From an uncultured Clostridia bacterium (GTDB lineage: Bacteria > Bacillota > Clostridia > Christensenellales > Borkfalkiaceae), in assembly GCA_958419945.1 (NCBI GenBank), contig CATZIC010000025.1, positions 1-28,086 of the forward strand: a DNA stretch of 28,086 nucleotides, given 5' to 3'. Of this stretch, positions 15,124 to 22,917 are shown in pieces; position 1 is the stretch's first letter; each line of letters starts with the position of its first letter. The notes beneath the pieces were generated by a model. The model did no database searches. It was not told the origin of the DNA and was given only the letters and a program-made list of their open reading frames with translations. The position numbers were made by a program, and so were the translations under genes.

Positions 15124-16068
15124 CTAAAAGTCCGCGCCGTCGAATTTTTTGGAAAGTTTGCTTCTTACCAGCATAACGATAGGCGCCCATATAACGGATA
15201 GCAGCAAACCTTTTGCCGCCATTTCGTTATACTTACTCGGCTCGAACGTTGCGGTGTTCGAAAAGATTTCCATCGCAATGCTGTAGGTAAGCCCGCTACC
15301 CGTGCCGTTAGTCAATAGATAAGGCTGCAAATAAAGGGTTAAAACGTTAGTCATACCGAGAACGATTAAGGTTACCACGGTAGGCCAAATAAGCGGAACT
15401 GTTATTTTGGTAAATTCAACAAAATACCCTGCCCCGTCAAGCTGTGCGCTTTCAAAAATCTCTTTCGGTATTCTTCCTATAGCGCCCGACATAAGCACTA
15501 TGTTGTAACCAAGCCCCGCCCAAATGCAGTAAATATATACCATCGACTGCGAAAACGGCCATTGAGTATATATATTTGCGGGCAGTTCGATATTCAGCTG
15601 TTTTAAAAATTCGTAAAGATAGCCGTTCGGTTTAAGGGGCATATTAAACGCCAAAGTAAGCGCAACGATGGGTATAATATTAGGTAAGAAGAATATCACC
15701 CTGAATAGGTTTGCAAACGGCATTCCCTTTTGCAGAAAGTAACTAAACAGCAGCGACAAAGGCAAACTTATAAATATGGTTATAACCGCATAACCCAAAG
15801 AGTTAAGGAGTATTACCGAATGGTCGTTAAGCCATTTTACGCCCGTAGTGTTTTTTTCGTATTGAAATATATCCTGCAAAACGTATTTGAACTGATCTAA
15901 CGTCCACTCCGTATCGCCGAAAATATCCGTCCGCTGAAAGGCCATAAGAAGTGAGCCGATATTTACGAATCCCCACGTTATTACAAACTGTAAAACGGGA
16001 TAAAAAAGTAAAGCGGCAACAAACAAATAATCCTTTTTTTGGCGTTTTGTAATCCTGAATTTTTTCAT
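15124..16068 (-). CDS. Sugar ABC transporter permease, MalF/CUT1 type
   Basis: 314 residues: a basic N-terminus, then about six membrane helices (around 14-35, 88-112, 121-143, 175-197, 230-250 and 285-305). The EAA-type loop is at 206-226 (ESAQLDGAGYFVEFTKITVP), matching MalF/UgpA/LacF-type subunits. It forms a heterodimeric channel with the MalG-type partner encoded 9 bases downstream. The gene follows the GH16 lipoprotein by 32 bases, and that gap holds a tiny CCGC/GCGG hairpin. The ribosome binding site is weak. The substrate is inferred as beta-gluco-oligosaccharide from the flanking GH16 and GH94-type enzymes. Confidence 0.94.
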   Translation of the reverse strand: MKKFRITKRQKKDYLFVAALLFYPVLQFVITWGFVNIGSLLMAFQRTDIFGDTEWTLDQFKYVLQDIFQYEKNTTGVKWLNDHSVILLNSLGYAVITIFISLPLSLLFSYFLQKGMPFANLFRVIFFLPNIIPIVALTLAFNMPLKPNGYLYEFLKQLNIELPANIYTQWPFSQSMVYIYCIWAGLGYNIVLMSGAIGRIPKEIFESAQLDGAGYFVEFTKITVPLIWPTVVTLIVLGMTNVLTLYLQPYLLTNGTGSGLTYSIAMEIFSNTATFEPSKYNEMAAKGLLLSVIWAPIVMLVRSKLSKKFDGADF

Positions 16069-16100
16069 AATACTTTATTCCGCAAAGCGGCTTTTTGAAA

Positions 16101-17645
16101 TCAATTTATATTTAAAAAGAAGTTATCCGCATTTAGTTCCGACTTATATTCGGAGGACACGATAACGCAAATCTGCCTCGTGCCGGCGGGGGCTGTTACG
16201 GTTTTTAGATAATCCTTCCAACTATCTCCGTCAACGCTTATCGTAACGTCCTCTATGCCCTTACCGCCTTCCGATTGAAATTGAATAACTACGCTTCCCT
16301 TCCCTTTTGCTTTAAAGGAAAGATTAAGGTTAAAGCCCGCATACACGCCGTCTATGGTCTGACGGTATCTTCCGATATCTTTTACAGTCATACCTGCGCT
16401 GTTTAGATATCCCGTTTCGCCTTTAATACCGCAAAGAAGTTTTTCGTCGGTATCGAGTATTTCTCTTATCTTGGCGTTTTGCCTTTCTTTTGCGGCGGCG
16501 TTTACCTCTTCATCGGTAAAAGTCGGGTTTTCGCTTTTAATTTCCGCTTTTGCTCTAGAAAGAATTTCAGCCCTTTCTTGAGTGGTAAGGTTTCTTTTTG
16601 CTCTGTTCCAACCGTAACCCTCTTCGGCGTGGTTATAAACGTACTCGAAATCCCCGTTAGACACCTTGTTTACCTCGGTAGTCGATACGGGCGCCGTGGG
16701 ATATTCGTCGTCGGTCGCAACCTGATTTTTGGAGATTACGGGATTGTAATCTTGACAAGGTTGATTTTTAAACGGAACGTATTTTACGTAATCAACGCAC
16801 ATAACGTCGCTTTCAAAGTTTGCATCGCCAACGAAGCCCGAATTGTTCGGGAACCATACGCCTAGCCATAACCTTGCCGCCACGTACGGCACGAAAATGC
16901 TGCTTACGGCAGTAACTTTGCCGTCCACGTAATAAACCACCATTTCGGGATCGGTGTACCAATCGAAACCGAAAGTGTGCCACTCGCCGTCGTTTAGCGC
17001 AATGGTTTCTTCACTTCCGAAAGCGGCGGAAAGGTTTACGTCCTGCGACTCGTTCATCTCAACGGTGATATAGTTTGTGTTCAGCACGTTTTCAAAGGAA
17101 ATAACTTCGGAGTGATCCTTACCGCCCGGAAGTTCTATATCTATTTCGTGGTTTCCGCCCGTCTCGGTTTCATAGCAGTAGGTCCAAAAGGCCGTGCATG
17201 CGCCGAGTCTCGGCAAAACCTTCATTTTAACGCTGTAACTTCCAGGGCCGGTAATAAACTTACTTATAAGAACCGCACCGGTTAAAGAACCGTCTTTTAA
17301 TGCGCCCACGCCTGCAACGTCCCCGCTCGTGTAATAACCGCCGTTACCGGTAAGCACAAGCACGCCTTCGTCGGTATAATTGACGTTTTCGGGGATAACA
17401 CCGCCGTTTGCGTTCGCACCCCAGGCCTGTTTACCGATAAACCAGCTGTCCTTTTCTACGCCGGAAGTAAAATCGTCGAAAAACATATTGTCGTAATCCA
17501 GTTCCACTCCGTCGAGATACCTGATATCGTCGCCTGCTGAAAGTTCACCGCTTTCGGCGGCGGGCGTGTTACAACCGTAAATGCAAAAACTATATATAAT
17601 AATGATTAGCGCCAGACAAAATGACGCAAGTTTTCTTCTTGACAA
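16101..17645 (-). CDS. GH16 family secreted lipoprotein (beta-glucanase type)
   Basis: 514 residues from a TTG start at 17645. GGAGGT lies 6 bases upstream (17652-17657). An ATG nine codons earlier (17672) overlaps a consensus -10 box and cannot be in the transcript's translated part. The signal peptide has lipobox IYGC (Cys25). The GH16 domain (about 50-300) contains EIDIE (Glu167, Asp169, Glu171), the nucleophile and acid/base pair, with normal flanking strands (GPGSYSVKMKV, WHTFGFDWYT). The C-terminal part is a beta-sandwich resembling a carbohydrate-binding module. It is interrupted by a ~60-residue highly charged helical stretch (about 360-415, TQERAEILSRAKAEIK), odd for this fold. The enzyme should cut beta-1,3 or mixed-linkage beta-glucan at the cell surface. 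Other GH16 specificities (xyloglucan, galactans) cannot be excluded. It is the first gene of the leftward operon. Confidence 0.9.
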   Translation of the reverse strand: MSRRKLASFCLALIIIIYSFCIYGCNTPAAESGELSAGDDIRYLDGVELDYDNMFFDDFTSGVEKDSWFIGKQAWGANANGGVIPENVNYTDEGVLVLTGNGGYYTSGDVAGVGALKDGSLTGAVLISKFITGPGSYSVKMKVLPRLGACTAFWTYCYETETGGNHEIDIELPGGKDHSEVISFENVLNTNYITVEMNESQDVNLSAAFGSEETIALNDGEWHTFGFDWYTDPEMVVYYVDGKVTAVSSIFVPYVAARLWLGVWFPNNSGFVGDANFESDVMCVDYVKYVPFKNQPCQDYNPVISKNQVATDDEYPTAPVSTTEVNKVSNGDFEYVYNHAEEGYGWNRAKRNLTTQERAEILSRAKAEIKSENPTFTDEEVNAAAKERQNAKIREILDTDEKLLCGIKGETGYLNSAGMTVKDIGRYRQTIDGVYAGFNLNLSFKAKGKGSVVIQFQSEGGKGIEDVTISVDGDSWKDYLKTVTAPAGTRQICVIVSSEYKSELNADNFFLNIN

Positions 17646-17670
17646 GAAAACACCTCCGATGTTTTTTTTC

Positions 17671-17699
17671 ATTATAGCACATAGAAAGTAAAATTACAA
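17671..17699 (-). promoter_or_regulatory. SigA-type promoter of the GH16/permease operon
   Basis: On the minus strand: TTGTAA (17699-17694), exactly 17 bp, then TATAAT (17676-17671) preceded by TGC, an extended -10. Transcription should start near 17664, leaving about 20 bases before the TTG start, with GGAGGT within the leader. The perfect -10 and spacing make this a strong prediction and rule out the upstream ATG at 17672. Confidence 0.8.
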
Positions 17700-17759
17700 G
17701 ACATTTTTTAATTTTGTTAAAAAAATATTTTCAATCATATTTTCTCTGAACTTTTTTTC

Positions 17760-17809
17760 ATAAATTCAGGTTTAAAAGGCTTGTCAAACGGTTAAATCTG
17801 CCAATTTAT
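17760..17809. promoter_or_regulatory. Imperfect 50-bp inverted repeat between the divergent promoters
   Basis: ATAAATTCAGGTTTAA (17760-17775) is matched in reverse by TTAAATCTGCCAATTTAT (17792-17809). Seven outer and about eight inner bases pair, with a one-base versus three-base offset between them. It sits midway between the -35 boxes at 17694 and 17871, a suitable place for a regulator acting on both operons, for example the ROK protein. The function is inferred from position only. Confidence 0.4.
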
Positions 17810-17870
17810 GAGCAAAAACCGCCATATAAAAAGAAAAAAATAATTATAACGGGCAATTATGCGTTTTTAA

Positions 17871-17899
17871 TTGACACCGTAATTTTAATGTGGTAACAT
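17871..17899 (+). promoter_or_regulatory. SigA-type promoter of the binding-protein/phosphorylase unit
   Basis: TTGACA (17871-17876) is a perfect -35. After exactly 17 bp comes TAACAT (17894-17899), preceded by TGG, so the -10 is extended. Transcription should start near 17906, about 40 bases before the ATG at 17947. Confidence 0.8.
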
Positions 17900-17908
17900 T
17901 TTATTAGA

Positions 17909-17927
17909 TTTTTAATTTAATTAAAAA
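17909..17927 (+). promoter_or_regulatory. AT-rich perfect palindrome over the start of transcription
   Basis: TTTTTAATT (17909-17917) and AATTAAAAA (17919-17927) are exact reverse complements around one base. The palindrome lies just downstream of the predicted start point, where a repressor would block transcription. ROK repressors often use AT-rich palindromes, so it is a candidate site for the regulator at 10098. In AT-rich DNA chance symmetry is also possible. Confidence 0.45.
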
Positions 17928-17946
17928 ATTGATTTGGAGGGATTTT

Positions 17947-19380
17947 ATGAAAAAACTACTTATAGTTCTTCTTGCGCTGACGCTCACGTTTGCGTCCACG
18001 CTAACATTTGCCGCCTGCTCGGACAAAAACGACGAAACGGTACTTAATATCGTCTGCCTTAACAAAGGTTACGGCAGGGCTTGGATTGACGAATTGGTTA
18101 AAAAATTCGAAGCCGACCACCCGGGTTACACCGTTAACCTTGAAGCTACCTCTTCGGCAAGAACCCTTATCACTTCTCACATTTACGCCAAAGATAACGT
18201 TGACGACCTTTATATAAGCGTTGGTGCGGATTGGATGACTTACGCCGCACAAGGAAAGTTCGCCACCCTTGACGATATAATGGACGATACCGTCGACGGC
18301 GTTAAACTTAAAGACAAAGTTGCCGACGAATATCAGAATTCCATACTCTATCCCGATAAAAACGGAAACTTGCACACCTATAGGCTTCCGTGGATTTCCG
18401 CTACCGGCGGCATATACTACAACGCAAAAATGTTCGAAGCAAACGGTTGGGAAGTTCCGAAAACTTACGAAGAACTTTTGGCCCTTTGTAACGAAATTGC
18501 AGATGCAAAAGTGCTTGTAGATAACTCGTCAACCGGCGATTTGACCTACGTTAAACCCTTGGTTTACACAAGCCAGAACCCCGACTATTTCGATTACACC
18601 GTATACACTTGGTGGGCACAACTTGCAGGAAAGGCGGCTATCGACGAATTTATGCAGTATTCGAGCGCCGATAACTATTCGGTGTCCAGCCCCACTTACG
18701 CAAAACTTAAAACCGCAACCGAACTTTGGTACGGACTTTTCGATAAATCCAAGGGTTTTGCTTTAGAGCGCACCTCGAACAACGACGCACAACTCGCTTT
18801 TTGTAACGGTGAAGCTGCAATGATGTTCAACAGCGATTGGATGTACAACGAAGTTCAGAACTACCAACTCGATTCCGAAAACTTCTCCTTAGCGGTTATG
18901 AAGACGCCTACCGCCCCCGGCGCAGTAGATCCCGATATCCTCTACACCGTCGGTGAAGACCAGTATATCGCAATCCCCGCAACTTCCATTAAACAGGACC
19001 TTGCCAAAGACTTTATCAAACTTATGGTCAGCGATTACGGTTGCAAAACCTTCTTGCAAAAAGCAAACGGCGTTCTTGCATATAAGTGCAATTTTTCAGA
19101 CGCCGACACCCAGAACGAGTTTTTGAAAAACCTTATGAAAACCCGTAACGAATACACTACGAAATTTACCTCTTATCCTTCTATGCAAGGTCAGGTCGTA
19201 AACACCACTAAAATGTTGTACCTTACCTCTCAGATAGATATTTGGGGAACCAGCGCCCTTCGTCCTTACGACAATCTTTTAAACACCAAAGATTACACTA
19301 TGGATAAAGCCTTTGAAACCATTCATTCGCAAATGACGGCTTCCTGGTCCAAAATGTTGGCGCAGGCAGGCGTAAAGTAA
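17947..19380 (+). CDS. Sugar ABC transporter substrate-binding lipoprotein
   Basis: 477 residues from the ATG at 17947 (GGAGG 7 bases upstream). The signal peptide has lipobox FAAC (lipidated Cys24). The mature protein is a type I, cluster B-like solute-binding protein of the MalE/CUT1 class. It opens with a strand NIVCLNKGYGRAWIDELVKK, has RLPWISATGGIYYNAKMFEA (typical '..G..YN...f...G' contact region) at about 150, and FCNGEAAMMFNSDWMYNEV at about 285. It captures imported oligosaccharide at the outer membrane face and delivers it to the permeases encoded by the divergent operon. Splitting a binding protein from its permeases in this way lets it be expressed at a different, usually higher, level. 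It shares a transcript with the phosphorylase downstream. Confidence 0.93.
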   Translation: MKKLLIVLLALTLTFASTLTFAACSDKNDETVLNIVCLNKGYGRAWIDELVKKFEADHPGYTVNLEATSSARTLITSHIYAKDNVDDLYISVGADWMTYAAQGKFATLDDIMDDTVDGVKLKDKVADEYQNSILYPDKNGNLHTYRLPWISATGGIYYNAKMFEANGWEVPKTYEELLALCNEIADAKVLVDNSSTGDLTYVKPLVYTSQNPDYFDYTVYTWWAQLAGKAAIDEFMQYSSADNYSVSSPTYAKLKTATELWYGLFDKSKGFALERTSNNDAQLAFCNGEAAMMFNSDWMYNEVQNYQLDSENFSLAVMKTPTAPGAVDPDILYTVGEDQYIAIPATSIKQDLAKDFIKLMVSDYGCKTFLQKANGVLAYKCNFSDADTQNEFLKNLMKTRNEYTTKFTSYPSMQGQVVNTTKMLYLTSQIDIWGTSALRPYDNLLNTKDYTMDKAFETIHSQMTASWSKMLAQAGVK

Positions 19381-19396
19381 TCTAAAATCTCATAAT

Positions 19397-19451
19397 GGCG
19401 GCTTTTTTAAGCCGCCTATTAACCTTTTAAATAACTCTATTAACCTTTAAA
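19397..19451 (+). other. Intercistronic hairpin followed by a direct repeat
   Basis: The stem GGCGGCTT (19397-19404)/AAGCCGCC (19409-19416) has a TTTT loop and no trailing T-run, so it is not a classical terminator. Right after it, CTATTAACCTTTTAAA (19416-19431) is repeated as CTATTAACCTTTAAAA (19437-19452), 21 bp apart, two helical turns. The hairpin may protect the binding-protein mRNA. The repeat could be a regulator site for the phosphorylase gene, which has no visible ribosome binding site. Confidence 0.5.
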
Positions 19452-19481
19452 ACAACCGATTAAAACTATAACCATTAAATT

Positions 19482-22016
19482 ATGTCATTAGAAACCACTT
19501 TAAAAAACCTTTTGAAAAAGGAACGTGAACTTTTTGCGAACGGCGGAAACAAATCCGCTCTTCCCGAAAATTGCTATTTCCTAAATCGTGATACCATACT
19601 TTGCTATCCGAGAACCACCGGAGACAGCCGCTACCCTTACAGCACGGACGGCTTTACCCTTTGGGCATATTCTTCGGGATATATGTCCCTTAACGAAAGC
19701 ACCTTTTATTACGTGCTTCCCGCAGACGAAGGAAAGGAACCATATCTTAACTTTTTCGGCGGCTTGAAAAACGGCAACGGCTATACCCCCGTTTCACTTA
19801 CCGGGGTTTCTCGGCAGCCAAACGAAACCTGCCGCCGTTTTACGGTGTATTCCCCTACGGCGGTATATTACGTTACGGTAACCAAAGATATCGCCTTTTG
19901 TGTAAGGGCTTTCGTTTCCCCCGAAAAAAAAGCCTGCTTTACGGTCGGCGCACTCAATTTGTCCGATAAAAAACAGGAAATCTACCTTTCCGCATACTTT
20001 AACTGCCTTTTAATGCACCAGGCGGGCGAAAGCGTGGAAACAAAATGGTTCAAACAGTGCACCGCATTAGATACCGGATTTTTGTTTGAAAGTGTGGAAG
20101 ACCTTGACAGAACCACCCACCTCGAAAATTTCGGGGTTATCAAGCGTGACCTCTCGGCAAATGTAATCTATGCCGAACACACCACGTCGAGAAGCGACTA
20201 CGTGGGCGGAAAAAACAACTGTCAGATATGCGCAACCCCGCTATTTTGTGGGCATTTCGAAAAACAAAAGCCTGTTTGTAAGTTTACGGACACGGCGGTT
20301 GCGGGCGATATCTACTCGATAACCCTTGACAAAAATGCCTTTTCCTACTTAGATTACGTTTTGGAAGCGGTTTTTGACAAAAAAGAGGTCGATTTGACAA
20401 CCGGAATTTCCGGCTATGCGGAAAATTGTCTTCAAAATGCAATAAAAGCCGACGAAGTTAAGCAAAATTCCGATAAAATGCTTAAAATGGAGTTCGGAAC
20501 TTTCAAAGATAACGCCATGAGCGGCGAAGTTTTCACGAAATTTATATCAAACGTAATGCGACAGGTGGAATTTGCCGCACTTGCCAAAAACAGCGGCGTT
20601 TCCCTTTTGGGGGTAAGAGACGTTGCCCAACAGCTCGAAGCAGCACTTATGTGGAATCCTTCCGCTTGCCGTGCAAAAATTTTAGAACTTCTCAACTTTT
20701 TGGATCCGTCGGGGCGTGCCCCCAGGCAGTATTCCCTGCCTGCAAAAGGCGCACTTCCGCAGATGGACACAAGGGAATTCGTGGACCAGGGCGTTTGGAT
20801 TATCGACCTTATTTATTCCTACCTGTCATTTACCGGCGACTATTCCATTCTCGACGAAGTGTGCGGTTATTATAAAATAGTCGCAAGAAACCGTGTCGAA
20901 GAAACGAGCTTAAAAAACAGCGTATTCGACCATATCACCGCAATTTCCGACTACCTTATTTCTAACGTTGACGAAACCACAAACTGCCTCCACGCCCTCT
21001 ACGGCGATTGGAACGACGCTTTGGACGGCCTCGGCGTTTCTATGGATAAATCCAAGGAATACGGAAGCGGCGTTTCGGTAATGGCAACCCTGCAACTATA
21101 TAAAAATCTGTGCAATCTTATAGAAATAATTGATACCGTCGGCGACAGAAACAACCGTAAAGCAATCTATACCGATACTTTAGCAAGGCTTAAAAAAGGA
21201 CTTTCCGAGTTCGCAATCGAAAAAGACGGATTCGGTAACAGAAAAATCCTTCACGGTTGGGGAGATAACCGCTCGTATAAAGTGGGCAGCTTTAACGACG
21301 TCGATAATAAGTCAAGAGACGGACTTACCGCCAACGCCTTTTGGGTGATTTCCGGCGCCTATCTTTGGGACACTACCATTAAGAAAGATATTTTAAGGTC
21401 TTACAAAAATCTTGATAGTAAGTACGGTTTGAAAACCTTCGAACCCTATTTCGAAAAGGGCGTAAAAGGGGTCGGCAGAATCGTAAACCTTCCCAAAGGC
21501 ACTGCGGAAAACGGAGCAACTTACGTGCACGCAACACTTTTCGGCGTAAGGTCTTTGTTTGAAATGGGCGAAGGCAAACTTGCCTTTGAACAACTTTATA
21601 AAGCCCTGCCTATTACACATAAATTGATTTCCACCACGCCTTTTATAATGAGCAACAGTTATTCCTATAACGAAGAACTCGGGATGGACGGCGAATCCAT
21701 GAGCGACTGGTTTACAGGCAGCGCAAACGTGCTTATCAAAACCTTGACAAGATGCGTTTTCGGTATTAACCCCGATCTCAAAGGCGTAACCTTGTCCCCA
21801 AGTTCGTATATGCCCTTTGACAGTGCAAAAATAAGTCTGTATTTAAAAGGCACTATTCTAAAATTAAACTATCGTAACGAGGGCATAGGAACGAGAAGTT
21901 TTTCCGTAAACGGAAATCCCGTAACGGCTAACTTTAATAAAGCCAAAAACGCTTACGAACTTTATCTAGACATTTCATCCCTCCCCTCCACCACCGAAAT
22001 CACTATCATAGATTAG
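19482..22016 (+). CDS. GH94-type glycoside phosphorylase (beta-glucan oligosaccharide phosphorylase)
   Basis: 844 residues, no signal peptide, so cytoplasmic. The N-terminal half is the beta-sandwich of this clan; the catalytic (alpha/alpha)6 barrel starts near 350. Family marks: SLLGVRDVAQQLEAALMWNP (374-393, like GYRDxxQD), YGDWNDALD (507-515, with Asp512 in the position of the general acid of cellobiose phosphorylase), NGATYVHATLFG (677-688), and TGSANVLIKTL..GINPDLKGVTLSPS near the C-terminus. Such enzymes split beta-glucosyl linkages with phosphate to give alpha-glucose-1-phosphate. The N-terminus differs from classical cellobiose phosphorylases, so GH149 or GH161 (beta-1,3-glucan phosphorylases) are serious alternatives. 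With two GH16 domains in the locus, a beta-1,3- or mixed-linkage gluco-oligosaccharide is the likely substrate. There is no Shine-Dalgarno sequence, and an in-frame stop lies two codons before the ATG. Confidence 0.82.
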   Translation: MSLETTLKNLLKKERELFANGGNKSALPENCYFLNRDTILCYPRTTGDSRYPYSTDGFTLWAYSSGYMSLNESTFYYVLPADEGKEPYLNFFGGLKNGNGYTPVSLTGVSRQPNETCRRFTVYSPTAVYYVTVTKDIAFCVRAFVSPEKKACFTVGALNLSDKKQEIYLSAYFNCLLMHQAGESVETKWFKQCTALDTGFLFESVEDLDRTTHLENFGVIKRDLSANVIYAEHTTSRSDYVGGKNNCQICATPLFCGHFEKQKPVCKFTDTAVAGDIYSITLDKNAFSYLDYVLEAVFDKKEVDLTTGISGYAENCLQNAIKADEVKQNSDKMLKMEFGTFKDNAMSGEVFTKFISNVMRQVEFAALAKNSGVSLLGVRDVAQQLEAALMWNPSACRAKILELLNFLDPSGRAPRQYSLPAKGALPQMDTREFVDQGVWIIDLIYSYLSFTGDYSILDEVCGYYKIVARNRVEETSLKNSVFDHITAISDYLISNVDETTNCLHALYGDWNDALDGLGVSMDKSKEYGSGVSVMATLQLYKNLCNLIEIIDTVGDRNNRKAIYTDTLARLKKGLSEFAIEKDGFGNRKILHGWGDNRSYKVGSFNDVDNKSRDGLTANAFWVISGAYLWDTTIKKDILRSYKNLDSKYGLKTFEPYFEKGVKGVGRIVNLPKGTAENGATYVHATLFGVRSLFEMGEGKLAFEQLYKALPITHKLISTTPFIMSNSYSYNEELGMDGESMSDWFTGSANVLIKTLTRCVFGINPDLKGVTLSPSSYMPFDSAKISLYLKGTILKLNYRNEGIGTRSFSVNGNPVTANFNKAKNAYELYLDISSLPSTTEITIID

Positions 22017-22049
22017 TTTTTTCTTAAATAATATCACTAAAAACCATCA

Positions 22050-22235
22050 AAAACCGACCTATAGCCCCACTTTATATTAGAAAAGTGGGTCTATACTAAA
22101 TAAGTCCTGAATTTGCCAAAAAGCAAATTCAGGACTTATTTAATATCATTTTGACAGCAAGTCAAAATATCTCTTTTAGCCCAAGGCTAAAAATATCACT
22201 GTTTGCAACGCAAACAATATCACTAAAAAACTGTA
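22050..22235. repeat. Hairpin array, module A (five stems joined by ATATCAC-type spacers)
   Basis: It begins with the motif ACCGACCTATAG. Then come an imperfect 14-bp hairpin (22060-22073/22082-22095) and a perfect 20-bp hairpin (22097-22116/22123-22142, loop CAAAAA). Three small hairpins follow: ATTTTGAC/GTCAAAAT (22148-22168), TTTTAGCC/GGCTAAAA (22174-22192) and TGTTTGC/GCAAACA (22200-22216). The small hairpins are separated by the repeated spacer AATATCAC or a one-base variant (22043-region, 22143-22147, 22169-22173, 22193-22199, 22217-22223). The stems differ in sequence while the spacers are conserved. No coding frame is present. Confidence 0.75.
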
Positions 22236-22436
22236 GATAATCGACCTATAGACGGACTTTTACGGAGTTATTATATCCCATCCGTCATTGCGAGGGGCGT
22301 AAGCCCCGTGGCAATCCGGTCGTTCGCTTTGCGAACTTCAAAAATTACTCTAAATCCACAACACGCCGTCAGGCGTATTTCACACGGCGTTAGCTATTTC
22401 ACATATCGAAGATATTTCATTGCACCAAAAGGTGCC
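22236..22436. repeat. Hairpin array, module B (includes a CATTGCGAGG..GCAATC palindrome)
   Basis: It begins with GATAATCGACCTATAG, then a large palindrome ATTGC-GA-GGGGC-GTAA-GCCCC-GTG-GCAAT (22287-22315). This is the widespread bacterial 'CATTGCGAGG...GGCAATC' repeat type. Next come GTTCGC-TTT-GCGAAC (22322-22336), ACGCC-GTCA-GGCGT (22363-22376), a degenerate stem (about 22384-22396), ATATC-GAA-GATAT (22403-22415) and GCACC-AAAA-GGTGC (22422-22435). The last four are joined by the spacer ATTTCAC or ATTTCAT. The design is the same as module A with a different spacer. Confidence 0.75.
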
Positions 22437-22461
22437 GATAATCGACCTATAGGCGGACCTT
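22437..22461. repeat. Third copy of the GATAATCGACCTATAG boundary motif
   Basis: GATAATCGACCTATAG followed by GCGGACCTT; nearly identical to 22236-22259 (ACGGACTT) and related to 22053-22072 (CGACCTATAGCCCCACTT). The three copies delimit the two hairpin modules. Confidence 0.7.
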
Positions 22462-22472
22462 CAACAACTTAA

Positions 22473-22512
22473 CACAATAAAAAAGAACGCTCTCGCCCTC
22501 TTTTTTATTGTG
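22473..22512. terminator. Bidirectional terminator between phosphorylase unit and deoxyribosyltransferase-like gene
   Basis: 14-bp stem CACAATAAAAAAGA (22473-22486)/TCTTTTTTATTGTG (22499-22512) with a 12-base loop. A- and T-runs give activity in both directions. It lies 16 bases beyond the stop of the minus-strand gene at 22528. Confidence 0.75.
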
Positions 22513-22527
22513 ATACAAGTTAGAGTT

Positions 22528-22851
22528 TCAAATCTTATCTATATTTTCCAAATAGTTGACCTTTTTGCCGGTTTTGTGGGCGTAGTCGATTTCAGACCTC
22601 GTGCTCTCGCCGACGTAGCCGTTTTTGTTGATAACAAAAATTTCGTCAGCCATATCGATTTTGCGCTTATGCATATCGTCAAGCATCTGTTTAGTGCCTT
22701 CCGTCCATACCTCGTTATCCCCCGAGTGTCCGAAAAGCCCAACCGAAATAACGATATAACCGTCTAACGTAAGCCTTTTTTGCTGCTCGATAAAATCGTC
22801 CTTAAACCTCGTACTTCCGCACAGCGTAATAACTTTATACTTTCCAACCAT
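22528..22851 (-). CDS. Nucleoside 2-deoxyribosyltransferase-like small protein
   Basis: 107 residues from the ATG at 22851 (AGAGG 7 bases upstream; a TTG two codons earlier is less likely). It opens with VITLCGSTRFKDDF, the nucleotide-binding loop of nucleoside 2-deoxyribosyltransferase/DUF4406-like proteins. It ends with DMADEIFVINKNGYVGESTR and SEIDYA, where the Glu of the GES segment matches the catalytic region of that fold. Proteins of this kind are common on phages and mobile elements and act on nucleotides or nucleosides; the true substrate is not known. It stands alone, followed by a terminator. Confidence 0.75.
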   Translation of the reverse strand: MVGKYKVITLCGSTRFKDDFIEQQKRLTLDGYIVISVGLFGHSGDNEVWTEGTKQMLDDMHKRKIDMADEIFVINKNGYVGESTRSEIDYAHKTGKKVNYLENIDKI

Positions 22852-22917
22852 AACCAAACCTCTTAAAATTTTAATATCTTACCGACAATAACGCAAAACG
22901 TCTACGGAAATTAAAGG

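Noticed and set aside
14257..19380. Transporter ATPase gene near the permeases
   Set aside because: No Walker A/B or ABC signature is encoded anywhere in the window, so the ATPase must come from elsewhere.
22148..22435. CRISPR array
   Set aside because: The short conserved units (ATATCAC, ATTTCAC) are only 7-8 bases, and the sequences between them are self-complementary stems, not unique spacers of 26-40 bases.
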